64,000 nucleotides of DNA from NCBI GenBank assembly GCA_016584305.1, contig JACEEZ010001224.1, positions 26,001-90,000 on the forward strand. Direction: 5' to 3'. Source of the DNA: Chionoecetes opilio (Eukaryota; Arthropoda; Malacostraca; Decapoda; Majidae). The position numbers and the translations under genes were made by a program. Positions 22,646-33,840 of this stretch are shown here, piece by piece (positions within the stretch are counted from its first letter, which is position 1; each line of letters begins with the position of its first letter). Below the pieces are notes generated by a model. That model saw only the letters and a program-made list of their open reading frames with translations, did not search any database and was not told the DNA's origin.

Positions 22646-23432
22646 CCGTTAGGTTACGTAATCAATGCCCATGTTAGGTTAGTTAACTAGCAGGGAGGTA
22701 TGGGTGGGCATAGCCCCCCAGTTATGTCAGGAGAGTATTGGTTTATAGGAAGTATTGGTTGAAGCTGCACATTTACCGTATCCATTAAGGTAAACAGAAA
22801 TCATTCTCCCAATTGTGTAGCGAATTCTGGTCCTTGAGTAAAAATTTACCCTTAATTTACATACCAGCACCCTTAAACTAATTCCATATTAGCATTCAAC
22901 AATCTGAAACAAAAGAAACAAGTGCAAATAAGCAGTTAATCCTCACCGTGATATGCCGTGAGGGGTACATTACACTGGGTCCAATTTACCCCGTGAGTGT
23001 TTTTGTCACCGGGGTAAATACGGGCCCAAACTGAGCATTGATCATACGAAAATGAGACAAGATAGAGCATTTCTGATATTTACATGTTAAAGTAGAGGAA
23101 AAGCACTCCATATACGCTTATTTACAAGAATGTACTCCGTCTCGTATTTGAATCCCATGAAAGTTCGCCAAATCAGCTGATTTTGTAAACAAACTTTGCC
23201 GCAACTTTTTTTTGCTGTCATTTTATTCATTTTCTATTTTGGTTTCTGGGTTCAGTTACATATTGATATTTATATTGATATTAATACTAGAACTGTTAAA
23301 ATGGTTGTTTTACTACATGGGATATTCAAAACTGTTACACTCTTATTTATATTGAAACAAACACCAAAGCAAAAATGGCGGTCCGAATAGAACCGGTCCG
23401 TTGGAAGGACCAAATTACCCCGGTCGGCACTA

Positions 23433-23627
23433 CATGAAAACAACAGAGCAGTAATAAACAATACTGTAAAAGGCTAAGTGGCATCGTGTTGGGGCGGGGG
23501 AGGAAGGAGGGACTAGGCTGCCCGCCAGCTGTGTCACGTGTCAGAGTCACGTGTTACATCCTCCCCCGCCCCAACACGATGCCACTTAGCCCTTTACAGT
23601 ATTGTTTATTACAGCCATGCTTTCATG
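23433..23627. mobile_element. 195-bp MITE with TA target duplication
   Basis: Begins catgaaaacaac and ends ctttcatg. The arms of about 75 bases include gccccaacacgatgccactta and its complement. TA lies directly on both sides (23431-23432 and 23628-23629). Removing it rejoins the right arm of the surrounding element exactly as on its left side. A TA duplication is typical of Tc1/mariner-type elements. Confidence 0.8.
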
Positions 23628-24265
23628 TACTGCTTATTTGGTAAATAACATGTCCATTAATACCAATTGTGTTGTTATAAGGTAATGTAATGATCCATTA
23701 CTAGTAAAGATAATGATTAAATCATTCATAATTTCACCGAGAGGCAACCTCGAGTACACACTGGCTCACCTGGATCGCGTGACGTCAGTCACCCCTCACC
23801 CCCAACCTGCGCGTCGGAAGACCGTATTTGATTTAAGTGACTCATTTATGTTATCACGCTTGTATGTGTATCTGTCCGTATCGTTGGCATTACTTCTGGG
23901 CCTTAAACGTACGTAGTGTTATAGTATATATATATTTTTGGTAAATTTGCGGATTAGGTCATCCCGCGATTGTGAAGCTGAAACTTAGTTTTACTGAATA
24001 GTTTTGATGTGTTTTGAATGTATCTGGCACTCGTTTTTGCCGGAAATCAAATTTATGTTATAGGTGTGGGGAGTGGGCAAATCTTGTTCCGCTTAGATCT
24101 GCCGTAGTTTTGAATTTTTTCTTTTTTCCTTGATATCATCTGTTACTAAACCAAACCCCACCTCTAACCTAACCTAATCAGATTTAACCTAAAATAACCG
24201 TTTCTGGGTGAAATAACTATATTTTCGGTAGTATATATTAATATAGCACTATTTTTATTCAATTA

Positions 24266-25140
24266 GAGAGAACTGCAACTCCGAAATGCCAATGGTCGCT
24301 GGCAGTTTTAACTCACAATTTGGTGAAAAGTTGGTCAACTTGAAAGAAAAATATGGGCTTATTCCACTGCACTTAAAACACAAAAGTATAATTTTAAGAA
24401 CGATTTTCTTCTATATGTATATTGTATAGAAGCCTGAGTCTGTAAAACATGCATTTAACCAAATAACCAAGTAGGTTATAGTTGAGGAGGCGAGGTAAAT
24501 GTTACTCTATGATATTATATAGTCAATAACGTATGTTTAGAAGTTATCTATACCTAGGCAGTCATATTTTCCTGTTATTATTGTGTATCAATCAGATAGA
24601 AAGCCTGGAAGTGCAATGAGTCGACGCGTGAAGTGGCAATGTTTTGATTCAATCTCCCCGCCACAATCTCCCCGCCCACCACTCCCCGCCGCGGCGTGTC
24701 GCCTCCACAATTATAACCTACATTGTCGCAGCAACAAGCCGATTTCGGCATTCTTTATTCTTCGTTTTTCCAAGGCATTGCTTATTGTATTTTGACAAGC
24801 GTTTGCCAGACGCAGCAGTACTGTCTTAGAAAACAGTGTGAACATCACCCAAATTTTACATGCCACAATATACATGTAAAAAATATATTAAGCTTTGCTA
24901 CTCGAGGCGAGTAATTTGCATTAAATTGCTATTATAGAACGTTCCATCGTAATGAATGTCATCCATATAATTAGTAGAACAACAGAAGAACTATATTTTT
25001 TGGTATTCAGATGCGGTGCATCAATGTTTATAGCGAAATTAATTTATGAAAAATATTAGTCGCGGAGCCAAAACACAGTAGACCAACCTTTGAGTTAAAA
25101 CTGCCAGCGACCACTGGCATTTCGGAGTTGCAGTTCTCTC
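24266..25140. mobile_element. 0.87-kb DNA transposon, 50-bp TIR, TA duplication
   Basis: Starts gagagaactgcaactccgaa and ends with its complement; the 50-base ends differ at a single position. TA flanks both ends (24264-24265 and 25141-25142). The inside, including 24583-24914, has no transposase-like frame. Probably a Tc1/mariner-type non-autonomous element. Confidence 0.78.
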
Positions 25141-25529
25141 TAATTGCGCCCTTGGGAAATGGGGTTCAAAAGACTCAGAATGAGGAGACCTACACGATGA
25201 GACAGGTTAAAATTGTCAGGCTCGAAGATGACCTAAATCATAATAATACCTTTATTTTTATTCGTGTGTTGACGAGGTACTAAGTTTGGTTTTAATGAGG
25301 CTAATTTTACTCACATATATCATTGCTATGTTAACCCTACACACTGTTTAAGTAGAAAGGGGAAAGTTGGGTAAAAATATACTTTATGACTTGCAAGATT
25401 ATCAGACAAGTTCGATTTGTTTCGAACTTGAATATGTGATGTTTTTCCTAATGGAGATAGTGGCCTGTACCGAGAGTCATGATGAAGGTTGAGTGACGAA
25501 CGACGAACGACTGAGGAAGGTTACCTTAA

Positions 25530-26704
25530 GGGGAGAGTCCGCCGTGAATTTTAAATTGCATCTACGGTCATGAATAATTTATATGTTGTGTGTATTAGTA
25601 CCCTTGTTATCTCATGAAAATTTCAAGCTGATCAGATGAAAGGAAAAATTAGAAAAAATTAAAGAGCCTATTTTTGTCGGTTTTTGATGAAATTTTGAAT
25701 TGCATCTTCTCAGCCATTTTTTGACCGATTTCCTTGTGACATGAGCATATGATAATTCATTGTTATTTTAACAATTTGTTCTGAGAATATTTTGGAATTT
25801 TTTTTTTGAATTTTTTTTTTTAAATTGTTAAAAAAATAATAGTAAAAAAAAAAATGTTAAGGATAATTATCCCATATATCAAAACTAAGACTTTAAAACA
25901 AAAATGAAATCAGAACAGATTTTTCTACGATATTTGATTTTGTGTGTCCTAAAGTTTCGTGAAAATCGTGCCAAAAATAAAAGAGATGCATTTTATGTTC
26001 ATTTTATACTAGTTTTGAGAAAAGCGCATTTGAAGTTTTGCTAAAGTTTCTGCGCTCCAGTGAAGGTACTATATTGTCAATGCTACTTTCATATGAATTT
26101 TATGGGATCAATAATCACATATCAATGCATGCATAAAAGGATCTGCACCTTGTCCCCCCGTATAAAGGTATTAATTAATCGCTCAAAGGCGAGGGTGTCA
26201 GGGCACGCCACGCCCCTCATTGTTGCAAGGTTCGATCAAAATTCACCAGGTGCATAGCTTTCGGCTGGAATTCCTTTGTCTGTCTTCCTCTTCTTGTTTA
26301 TTGTCTTCTTCGGTGTAATTCTTCTCTTCTCTCTTTTCTAGTCCTTTTTGGATGTATACATTTGTTCCAAATTTTTTTTGTAAACAGGTTGCACTTTTCA
26401 TATCCAAAATTGTTCCAGAATTGTTACCTGGGTAACAAACTTCACCCTGAAGATTGCTGTTATTGGTTTTTTTTAAAGGCTTAGTTTTGATATATAGGAA
26501 AATTATCCCCCAAAAAATTCAATTTTTTTTTTTTTTACAAGTTTTGAAAGTTTAAATGCCCCTCGCTATGGGCATTTAAAAAAATGTCCGACTGAAAAAA
26601 ATTCCACCATTCAAAAGCCAAAGGATAGGGTGTTGCCATAGACCATATAACTCAAATTCGTATATTAATTTTTTTTTTTAATATTGTCACGGCGGACTCT
26701 CCCC
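25530..26704. mobile_element. 1175-bp TTAA-flanked DNA transposon, non-autonomous
   Basis: The ends are ggggagagtccgccgtg and its complement cacggcggactctcccc, directly bordered by TTAA. TTAA duplication is characteristic of piggyBac and Kolobok elements, and the GGGGAGAGTCCGCC start is more in the style of Kolobok (inference). The interior is AT-rich with A/T runs and no transposase. Confidence 0.78.
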
Positions 26705-26708
26705 TTAA

Positions 26709-26829
26709 AAGGGATGTTTTTCGGAATGAAGAGCAGCGACGACGGTCGAAGGTCGGCACGAAGACACGGGGGTACCCGTGTCTTCGTGCCGACCTTCGTC
26801 GCTGCTCTTCGTTCCGAAAAATATCCCTT
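26709..26829. mobile_element. 121-bp TTAA-flanked palindrome
   Basis: Almost a pure hairpin. It starts aagggatgtttttcgga and ends with the complement, and cgaagacacggg is mirrored around ggtacc at the centre. One arm has a 7-base extra piece (cggtcga). TTAA borders both sides, and one of them is shared with the neighbouring element. Confidence 0.8.
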
Positions 26830-26895
26830 TTAAGGTAACCTTACTCAGTCGATGAAGGTTGTCGCTCGCCCTTCATCATGACTCGGTACGGGCCA

Positions 26896-28361
26896 GTTTT
26901 TTCCTGTGCAAACCTCAAAAAGCATGTTTTTTGCAATTCGAAAAAGTGATGACAAATTTTTTTAAATACACTTTTTAAACGTTTTGACTGGGGAAAACAC
27001 ACTCCATTTGTAAAAGCATCAAATAATTACCTAATAAAACCATTAAACTAACCTAACCCTCCAACTAACCTAACATAACCTAGCCTATGAAAAATTTTAT
27101 GTGCACAAACTTTTATTGGTACTTTCACAATCGTTATGACTTATAGAAACAGTAGAAAGGTGAAAAATACTTGAATCCAGACAGTCTTTTTCTAAATATT
27201 AGCCGAAAGTATGTTGAATTATTAGTAAATATTGATGAAATTTATTAGTATTTGTAAAGTAGTTATAAATATTTTGGGATAAGTGGTTTTTGCGTGTGGT
27301 AGTGGTGGTGATGGTGGAGGTATTTTGTTAAACCTGTCGTCCTCCTAAACCATGTAAAGTTAGTATATCCAAGTTTTATTTAAATGGTAATATTTGAACC
27401 TTAATCGTACGTGTAGTAAGGATCATATTAAGAACACATGGGCATTTTTTTCCCCATTATATTAACATTTTTTATATTCATATGAAAGGCGCTATGCAAG
27501 TTTGGAAGACAAAATAGAACAATTATAAGAGCAGGGAAGCACTCTCAGACAATTACCAAAAACACAATCAAATTTTTATTGTTAACTTGTGAAAAACTAA
27601 TGTTATTGATATTTTTGTTCGACACTTATAAGGAAGTTCAGAGTATCTTATGGACGCATCGCTCTCGTTAGCTTTGTGATATTGCAGTGAACATTATAGA
27701 TGAGTCTGATTATTAACATGGGGAAAAAAGCAAATTTCTCAAGTTTATTGTTTTTATAAACATTTTATGAAGTTCAAGGGATTGGTCACACACACACACA
27801 CACTGCTCTCATCACCTTAACATTGCTATAAACAAGACCTAATCACCTCAGTCCTGAGGTATTTGACATTTGCCGATACAGATAATTAATTAACGTATGT
27901 CTTAAACATTAATGTGTTAAAAATAACTTACTTAATGTTCTTCAGTTACATTTTGTAGTGATGTAGTTCAGGGCTGGTACAGACAAACACGTCACTTTTG
28001 TCGGTGTACCGCCCGTGTACTGCCTTGAAGGCCATGAAGACCACCACTTCAACACTTCACTCTTCTAATCTTCTCTCTTCTGTCGTTGTGATGTCATTCT
28101 GAAGGGGATGCTGAAGGGGGAATTGCAGCCCTCATGACTAGGAGTAATGAGGATGTAATCCCTGGTCATGAAGGCTATGACAGGGAACTAATGTAATGAC
28201 CCATAGGGGGGGAAAGAGATAAGACCCACAGAGCAATACACTGCCCTGGGCCCACAATTATCTCTTATGAATCTCGTCAGAAGAATCCTTTCACAGACGA
28301 ACTGACAGGGTAACAATCACAATTCGGGGAATAAATCTTATTTCCCATTATTATATATGTA
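26896..28361. other. No gene seen
   Basis: AT-rich, with short T runs, a few aacctaacc motifs near 27043-27075 and a short CA run at 27790. No exon with paired splice signals and coding bias was found on either strand. Confidence 0.4.
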
Positions 28362-28440
28362 TTGACCTTGGTGAGACTCAAACTCACACCGTATAGACAT
28401 TGCCTCACCACAGTCGGAGACGGTACCAGTAGACCAAACA
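28362..28440 (-). repeat. Degenerate tRNA-like sequence
   Basis: On the minus strand, ggtctactggta resembles an internal A box and gagtttgagtctc resembles a B box at the proper distance. The stem pairing is poor and no intact cloverleaf can be drawn by eye. Most likely a tRNA-derived relic or SINE head. Confidence 0.3.
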
Positions 28441-28619
28441 GATATCTTCTTGGAAAGCGGTCATCTAGGTATTTCTAACACTACATCGGTTTTGTTAGAA
28501 TCGCAATGAAAGTGACATAACTGCTTCCGTTGTACTTTTTGGTGACCAGAACTAACCTAACCTGACCTAAATTTTGGTTTCTTACCAGTAGTAATTACTG
28601 GTATATTTTAGTCTCTTAG

Positions 28620-29345
28620 TGTAGAGAATTAACTATAAATGTTGGTTTTTAGAGTGAGAATTAACAGTAGATTTATGTTTTTTTAAGCGATAATTGACGC
28701 AAATTTTACTTTGATTTAAGCGAGCATTAATGCAAAATTTTGGTTTATAAAGCGAGAATTAATGGCAATTTATTTTTCTTTAAATGGAAATTAACGGTAA
28801 ATTTTGGTTTTTAAAGCGAGTTAATAGTTCATTTGAATTTTTAAAGCAGGAATTAACAAAATTTTGGTTTTAAAGCGAGAATTAACGGTAAATTTAGATT
28901 TATAAAGCGAGATTTAATAGTAAATTTTGTGTTTTAAAGCGAGATTTAATGGTAAATTTTGATTTTTAAAGCGAGAAATAACGGTAAATTTTGGTTTTTA
29001 TAATATGAATTAACATTAAATTTTGTATATTAAAGAGAGAATTAACAGTAAATTTTGTATATTAAAGAGAATTAACAGTAAATTTTGTATATTAAAGAGA
29101 GAATTAACAGTAAATTTTGTATATTAAAGAGAGAATTAACAGTAAATTTTGTATATTAAAGAGAATTAACAGTAAATTTTGTATATTAAAGAGAGAATTA
29201 ACAGTAAATTTTGTATATTAAAGAGAATTAACAGTAAATTTTGTATATTAAAGAGAATTAACAGTAAATTTTAGTTTTTGAAGCAAGAATTAACAGTAAA
29301 TTTTGGTTTTCGAAGCAAGAATTAACTAAATTTTGATTTTCTAGC
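28620..29345. repeat. Minisatellite, 30-37 bp units
   Basis: About twenty copies of a unit reading attaacagtaaattttg plus a linker. From 28620 to 29020 and after 29265 the linker is tttttaaagcgaga-like and diverged. From about 29025 to 29265 the units are nearly identical, alternating a 32-base form (ttaaagagagaatt...) and a 30-base form lacking one ga. This indicates recent local expansion. Confidence 0.9.
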
Positions 29346-30658
29346 AGTCTGCCAAGGTCAATGTATCAAAATACTCTGATAAGATTGACTCCATGAGACA
29401 AGTGACAATTGATTACTTCTAGGATGCTTTAAATATAAATATTACCAAACTAACAAATAGGCATTGCATTGCAGCAGAATCCCCAGTCAGTCTGGTTGCA
29501 TTATTTCTGGTCATATATTGACTTATTTGTATATTTACAGGGGAAAATTAAGCTTGTATTAATATGCTCCCCTGTGTTACCACCAAATATGCAAAAAAAA
29601 CTTTGAAGTAACCAACAAAATTTATTATTTTATATAACTAAATATTTTAACTATTACATCTACCACCATCACACAGTTAACACCATTACTACGACGTAAA
29701 CCTCCTCACAAAACTAACAGTTTTACAAACTAACCTTAACTTTATAACTGCATAATGGTGTGAAATGACTAAAGAATTGTAATGAATTTAGGGACATTTT
29801 GTTTGTTCCTCTTACATAATATTCACGGAGAATCACAACTTACCCAACAAAACACATTATTCGACGAACTATCCTTAAGCTCTACAACTACCCACATAAT
29901 GTTTTGAAATTATTGAAATTAATTTAAATGATTAAAGGATCCTGAGAGTTAAGGGAAATACAGCCTTGTCCACCAGCGTAATATTCACCGAAGCTCACTA
30001 TTCGTCCCAGCTCTCCTTGACGAGTTTGGTACACGTCACGCCATCACAACACCATATTGTAGTTCGTCCTTCCCAATAATTAAGGTATATATGTTAAAAC
30101 CAAACCCACCTGCATATTGGCATTAATTAAGGTATACATGAATGTGTGTAGCTATGTACTATTAACACACACACACGCACATACTCTTACCACTCGCATA
30201 CACACTTACTGGTATTACAAACGGTTAGTAATAGCCATGATTTGTCCTAGTACCACAGTAAGAACCTTTCATTCCTGTGTGACTAAAAACTGCCTCCAGA
30301 ACCTATAGACTTAATATTTAATCCGTGACTTCAATTTTTAAACGCCTCTTTATCTGTATTATTTTTATCTTCTTATCTCCTTTATCTTTATCTCCACATA
30401 GCTCATTCCTGTCTCTATCTTAACCTGACTAATGTATATACCTTAATCTTAACCTCTCTATCTTAACCTCAAATCTCATCTTCATCTGAAAGTTTCCGTG
30501 GATATGCTTATATACTGTATTCACCACTACTTACGATCATTCTGTCGTGATGGCAATTCAATTCGTATCATTAATGACCTCTGTTGTTGATACGTGCCAA
30601 TTAGTCTCCCTCTTCAGGATGTAAGCATCTTCCGTTACGCTTGGTTCTATTTTACGCA
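29346..30658. other. No gene seen
   Basis: AT-rich sequence with a short CA-rich tract near 30165-30190. Open frames are short and have no homology signal I can recognise. Confidence 0.4.
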
Positions 30659-30666
30659 TTTGTACC

Positions 30667-31962
30667 CAGTGGCGTCACCAGGAAAAAAAATTTGGGGGGG
30701 CTTTAGCCCCGGGGTGGTGATGGGCGAGCGCAGCGAGCCTATCCAGCTGGGGGGTCGGGGGGGTAATTTTGAAAATTAATCAGTTCCAGGGTAATTTTGA
30801 GGCCCAAAAAAGAGAAGAAAGTGGAATTAAGCTTTAATTACATGACACATAAATTAATAGAGTTATACCATGCATCATACCATATTAACTAAATTTGATA
30901 ATCTGAAGAAAATTTTTATTCTGTTTATACAAAATAATAAAATTGCCATTTTTCTCTCTCCACTAACAAACACAAAGGAATTGCACAATGTATGTTTTTG
31001 GTTTGTTTCTCAGTAAGGTTTTATCTTGATAATGAAAAAAATATATATATATAAACTTACAATATATTCAAGGTATTTCCCTTATTGCACAAAAACAGGT
31101 ACATGGGATACTGTAGTTAAACAGAATAAAGTACATGATCATGATAAAGTAACTAAAAGCCGATTTAACCTGCCTCCTACTGCCTTACCCTGGCACCCAC
31201 TGCCTTACCCTGGCACCCACTGCCTTAACCTGCATACCACTGTGTTAACCTGCCTCCCGTCCTGTGTTACCCTGCCACCCACTGCCTTAACCTGCCTCCC
31301 GTCCTGTGTTAACCTGCCTCCCGTCCTGTGTTAACCTGCCTCCCGTCCTGTGTTACCCTGCCACCCACTGCCTTAACCTGCCTCCCACTGTGTTAACCTG
31401 CCTCCCGTCCTGTGTTACCCTGCCTTCCACTGCCTTACCCTGGCTCCCACTGCCTTTACCTGCCTACCACTGTGTTAACCTGCCTCCCGTCCTGTGTTGC
31501 CCTGCCTCCCACTGCCTTACCCTGGCTCCCACTGCCTTTACCTACCTACCACTGTGTTAACATGCCTCCCGTCCTGTGTTACCCTGCCTACCACTGTGTT
31601 ACCCTGCCTACCACTGTGTTAACATGCCTCCCGTCCTGTGTTACCCTGCCTCCCACTGCCTTACCCTGGCTCCCACTGCTTTACCCTGGCTCCCACTGCC
31701 TTAACCTGCCTACCACTGTGTTAACTTGCCAAGGTTAATTTCAAGGTTTGTTAGCAAACATATTTCAACATTTAAATGAAACATCAAACCAATTTTTCTA
31801 TAAAAGTGTGAAAAATAAGGTTTTGCTCTGGCATGGAAAATTGGATAAATATTCCTTTTTATTGTTTTTGGGTAGCAGGCTACTAGCAGCAATTTTGGGG
31901 GGGCTGAGTCCTTGACTTGGGGGGGCTAAGTCCCCCTTAGCCCCCCCGCGGTGACGCCACTG
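30667..31962. mobile_element. hAT-type DNA transposon, non-autonomous, 8-bp duplication
   Basis: Starts cagtggcgtcacc and ends ggtgacgccactg, both directly flanked by TTTGTACC (30659-30666 and 31963-31970). A perfect 8-base duplication and CAGTGGCG ends are the pattern of hAT elements. Subterminal G-rich and C-rich runs are inverted as well. The inside consists of AT-rich filler and a minisatellite (31160-31735), with no transposase. Confidence 0.88.
31160..31735. repeat. Minisatellite inside the hAT-type element
   Basis: About 26 units of 20-22 bases based on cctgcctcccactg(c/t)(g/c)tta, with variants gtcctgtgtta and taccactgtgtta, arranged in higher-order blocks. All plus-strand frames across it stay open for about 100 codons because the units lack stops. 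The apparent P/L/T/C-rich proteins are not genes. Confidence 0.9.
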
Positions 31963-31999
31963 TTTGTACCCAGTTATAACTTGCCTTGCGTTCTAGATA

Positions 32000-32065
<66 letters not shown>

Positions 32066-32074
32066 ACACCCACA

Positions 32075-32105
<31 letters not shown>

Positions 32106-32107
32106 CA
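32000..32107. repeat. CA microsatellite
   Basis: (CA)n with a few interruptions, starting just beyond the right flank of the hAT-type element. Confidence 0.97.
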
Positions 32108-32249
32108 ATCTGTTAGACGTGATGTTACCAGTGTGTGTTAAGTCAGTTTATTAGCCCGGTAATACACCAGGTTTTTTATGTGTTAGCGTTTATAGCTTAC
32201 TCCTGTGGTTGTACGGTTGAGGTTGTAGACATAGTTTTGTAGTGTGTTA

Positions 32250-32250
<1 letters not shown>

Positions 32251-32287
<37 letters not shown>
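32251..32287. repeat. TTA microsatellite
   Basis: Perfect tta/att trinucleotide run. Confidence 0.9.
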
Positions 32288-32398
32288 TTTAGGTGTAACT
32301 TAAAGGGCATATGTATGACAGGACATGAGTATGGACTTTACTGTAATAGAATGTTTGTTTGTCAATTTGTTGTCTGTTGTGTTATCTATTGTACCATG

Positions 32399-32432
32399 GG
32401 GGGGGGGGGGAGAGAGAGAGAGAGAGAGAGAG
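32399..32432. repeat. G run followed by GA microsatellite
   Basis: About 12 G then (GA)n. No further function seen. Confidence 0.9.
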
Positions 32433-32701
32433 TTACATGGAAAAACACAACTTTTTATAGTCAAAGTTATAGCTATAGTTAAAGTCTATATCCACACCCT
32501 CATCCAAACTCATTCCAACTAACTGTATGTATGTATGTATGTAAGTGTAATATAACCCTTGCCTACTTACCATTATTAGGTAGGAGCAAAAAAAATATTA
32601 ATCAGCTTAGAATTATGACAAATCTTTCTAGAGAGACAGGAAAGACAGTTGCATTAGACCCAAAGCATCTTACTGTCAGACTAATGGCATGTGTATATTT
32701 T

Positions 32702-32859
32702 AGAAGCGCCTCCCCTGCCCCTACTGCTGGTGCTGGGTCCGTGCTGAGCCCCGGGCCTTCCCGCAGAGGCAGGAGGCTGAGATGGTTGGAGGTTGAGGGA
32801 AACTTGACACCAACAAAGGATAAGGAAGAGACAAAGGCCCTATGTGGCTTATATGACAT
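32702..32859 (+). CDS. Possible internal exon, unrecognised gene
   Basis: A G+C-rich island between an acceptor-like atattttag and a strong donor (cata|gtaagtgtg). One frame is open throughout and reads SASPAPTAGAGSVLSPGPSRR, then WLEVEGNLTPTKDKEETKA and LCGLYDI. Composition contrasts with the AT-rich flanks. No domain is recognised; low-complexity P/A/S/R content means it could also be a chance frame. Confidence 0.35.
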
Positions 32860-32934
32860 AGTAAGTGTGTGCTTGTGCTGGAGGGCTTTGTATCGGGTGG
32901 GCTAGTCCAATAGAGTGGGTATTCTAGTCGTGAT

Positions 32935-33840
32935 TTACAACAAGAGGGATAAGCTCATACTGTCCCGTCTCCAAAACTATTATACTGCTTTGCTTTGAAG
33001 TCGTGAATATGTATGGCATGGACCACCTCCTTATCCAGGTTATTCCACAGTTCAGTGTGTCTGTATGGGAAGCTGTACTTTAAAAAAAAAAATTATTGTC
33101 TTGCATGTGGTCCTCTTCAACTTCTTCCCATGACCTCTCGTATCTCTCTCGTCCCACAAAAAACTTAATTATCATCTCTATTAAATAATTCCAGTCCCTT
33201 GCCAACTCTGAACACATTAATCTGATCTTTCCCTTCTTTTCTCCAGGGTTGGAAGATTAAATTCTTATATCTTTATCTGTCTTTCTATGCGGTGACCAAA
33301 CCACTGCTGCATATTCCAATCTCGGTCGAATCATTGATACAATCAGCTTTTTCATCATCTCATCCAAATAAGAAAACGCCATACATATTTTCCTTAAGAG
33401 GTTAAATGTCTCCGGTGATCTTATTCATGTACTTTTCTGGTGTAAGGTTGCTAGTGACTGTTACTCCCAGGTCTTTTTCTTCGGTTTTTCTATTATAGTA
33501 CTCATTTCCCATTCGGTAATTCCCTGTTTGTCTCCTTGTACTCTTACCGAATTCCATCACTTTACATTTCCCTGCATTACACTCCATTTCCCACCTGACT
33601 CCAGTCTGATATCTTAGCAATGTTCTTTTACCCCGTAAAGCACAATACATTTCTTTTTACCCACTATCTCTTACCAAATTTTCCATTTCTTTAATAACCT
33701 TCACAACTTTCTCCTTTACTTGATTATCCAAAATATCCCTGAAATTTACCTTTATCTTCTTTTTCCTTCCATTGTCGATGTAACCCTTTCATCTCTTTCA
33801 AATCTTCTGTGCTTCCCTTCCACGTGTGTGTGTGTGTGTG
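32935..33840 (-). mobile_element. LINE-A copy, 3' part (5'-truncated)
   Basis: Minus-strand non-LTR retrotransposon. The reading frame at 33402-33650 gives KCKVMEFGKSTRR and EKDLGVTVTSNLTPEKYMNKI, the part of reverse transcriptase beyond the active site in CR1/Jockey-like LINEs. The 3' end (gagacgggacagtatgag on the minus strand) is at about 32935-32975. The copy is cut at a GT run (33826-33849). It also continues as the duplicated block described for the ambiguous base at 34240. Confidence 0.75.

Larger units (their letters stand above)
21619..23686. mobile_element. 2.07-kb DNA transposon with long inverted ends, non-autonomous
   Basis: The left end (attaccttataac... to the 24-mer gtgccgaccggggtaattt region, 21619-21701) is inverted at the right end. 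There the 24-mer lies at 23407-23430 and the outer arm at 23628-23686, split by a later insertion (23433-23627). The inner part repeats ggggtaaattggtc-like motifs and has no transposase. It also contains a second foldback at 22154-22645. Superfamily not assigned. Confidence 0.75.
25461..26895. mobile_element. Palindromic element split at a central TTAA by two insertions
   Basis: The left arm (25461-25525, tggcctgtaccgag...ggttacc) and the right arm (26834-26895) are inverted copies. They meet at a TTAA that now exists three times (25526-25529, 26705-26708, 26830-26833) because two other elements sit between them. The original arms were about 62-65 bases. Confidence 0.75.

Noticed and set aside
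28620..29345. CRISPR-like array (repeats about 30 bp)
   Set aside because: Units are contiguous with no unique spacers of constant length, and the genome is eukaryotic.
31026..31738. Three overlapping frames of 84-108 codons rich in Pro, Leu and Cys
   Set aside because: Stop-free minisatellite inside a transposon; all three frames are equally open.
31951..32154. His/Thr repeat frame
   Set aside because: Translation of the CA microsatellite.
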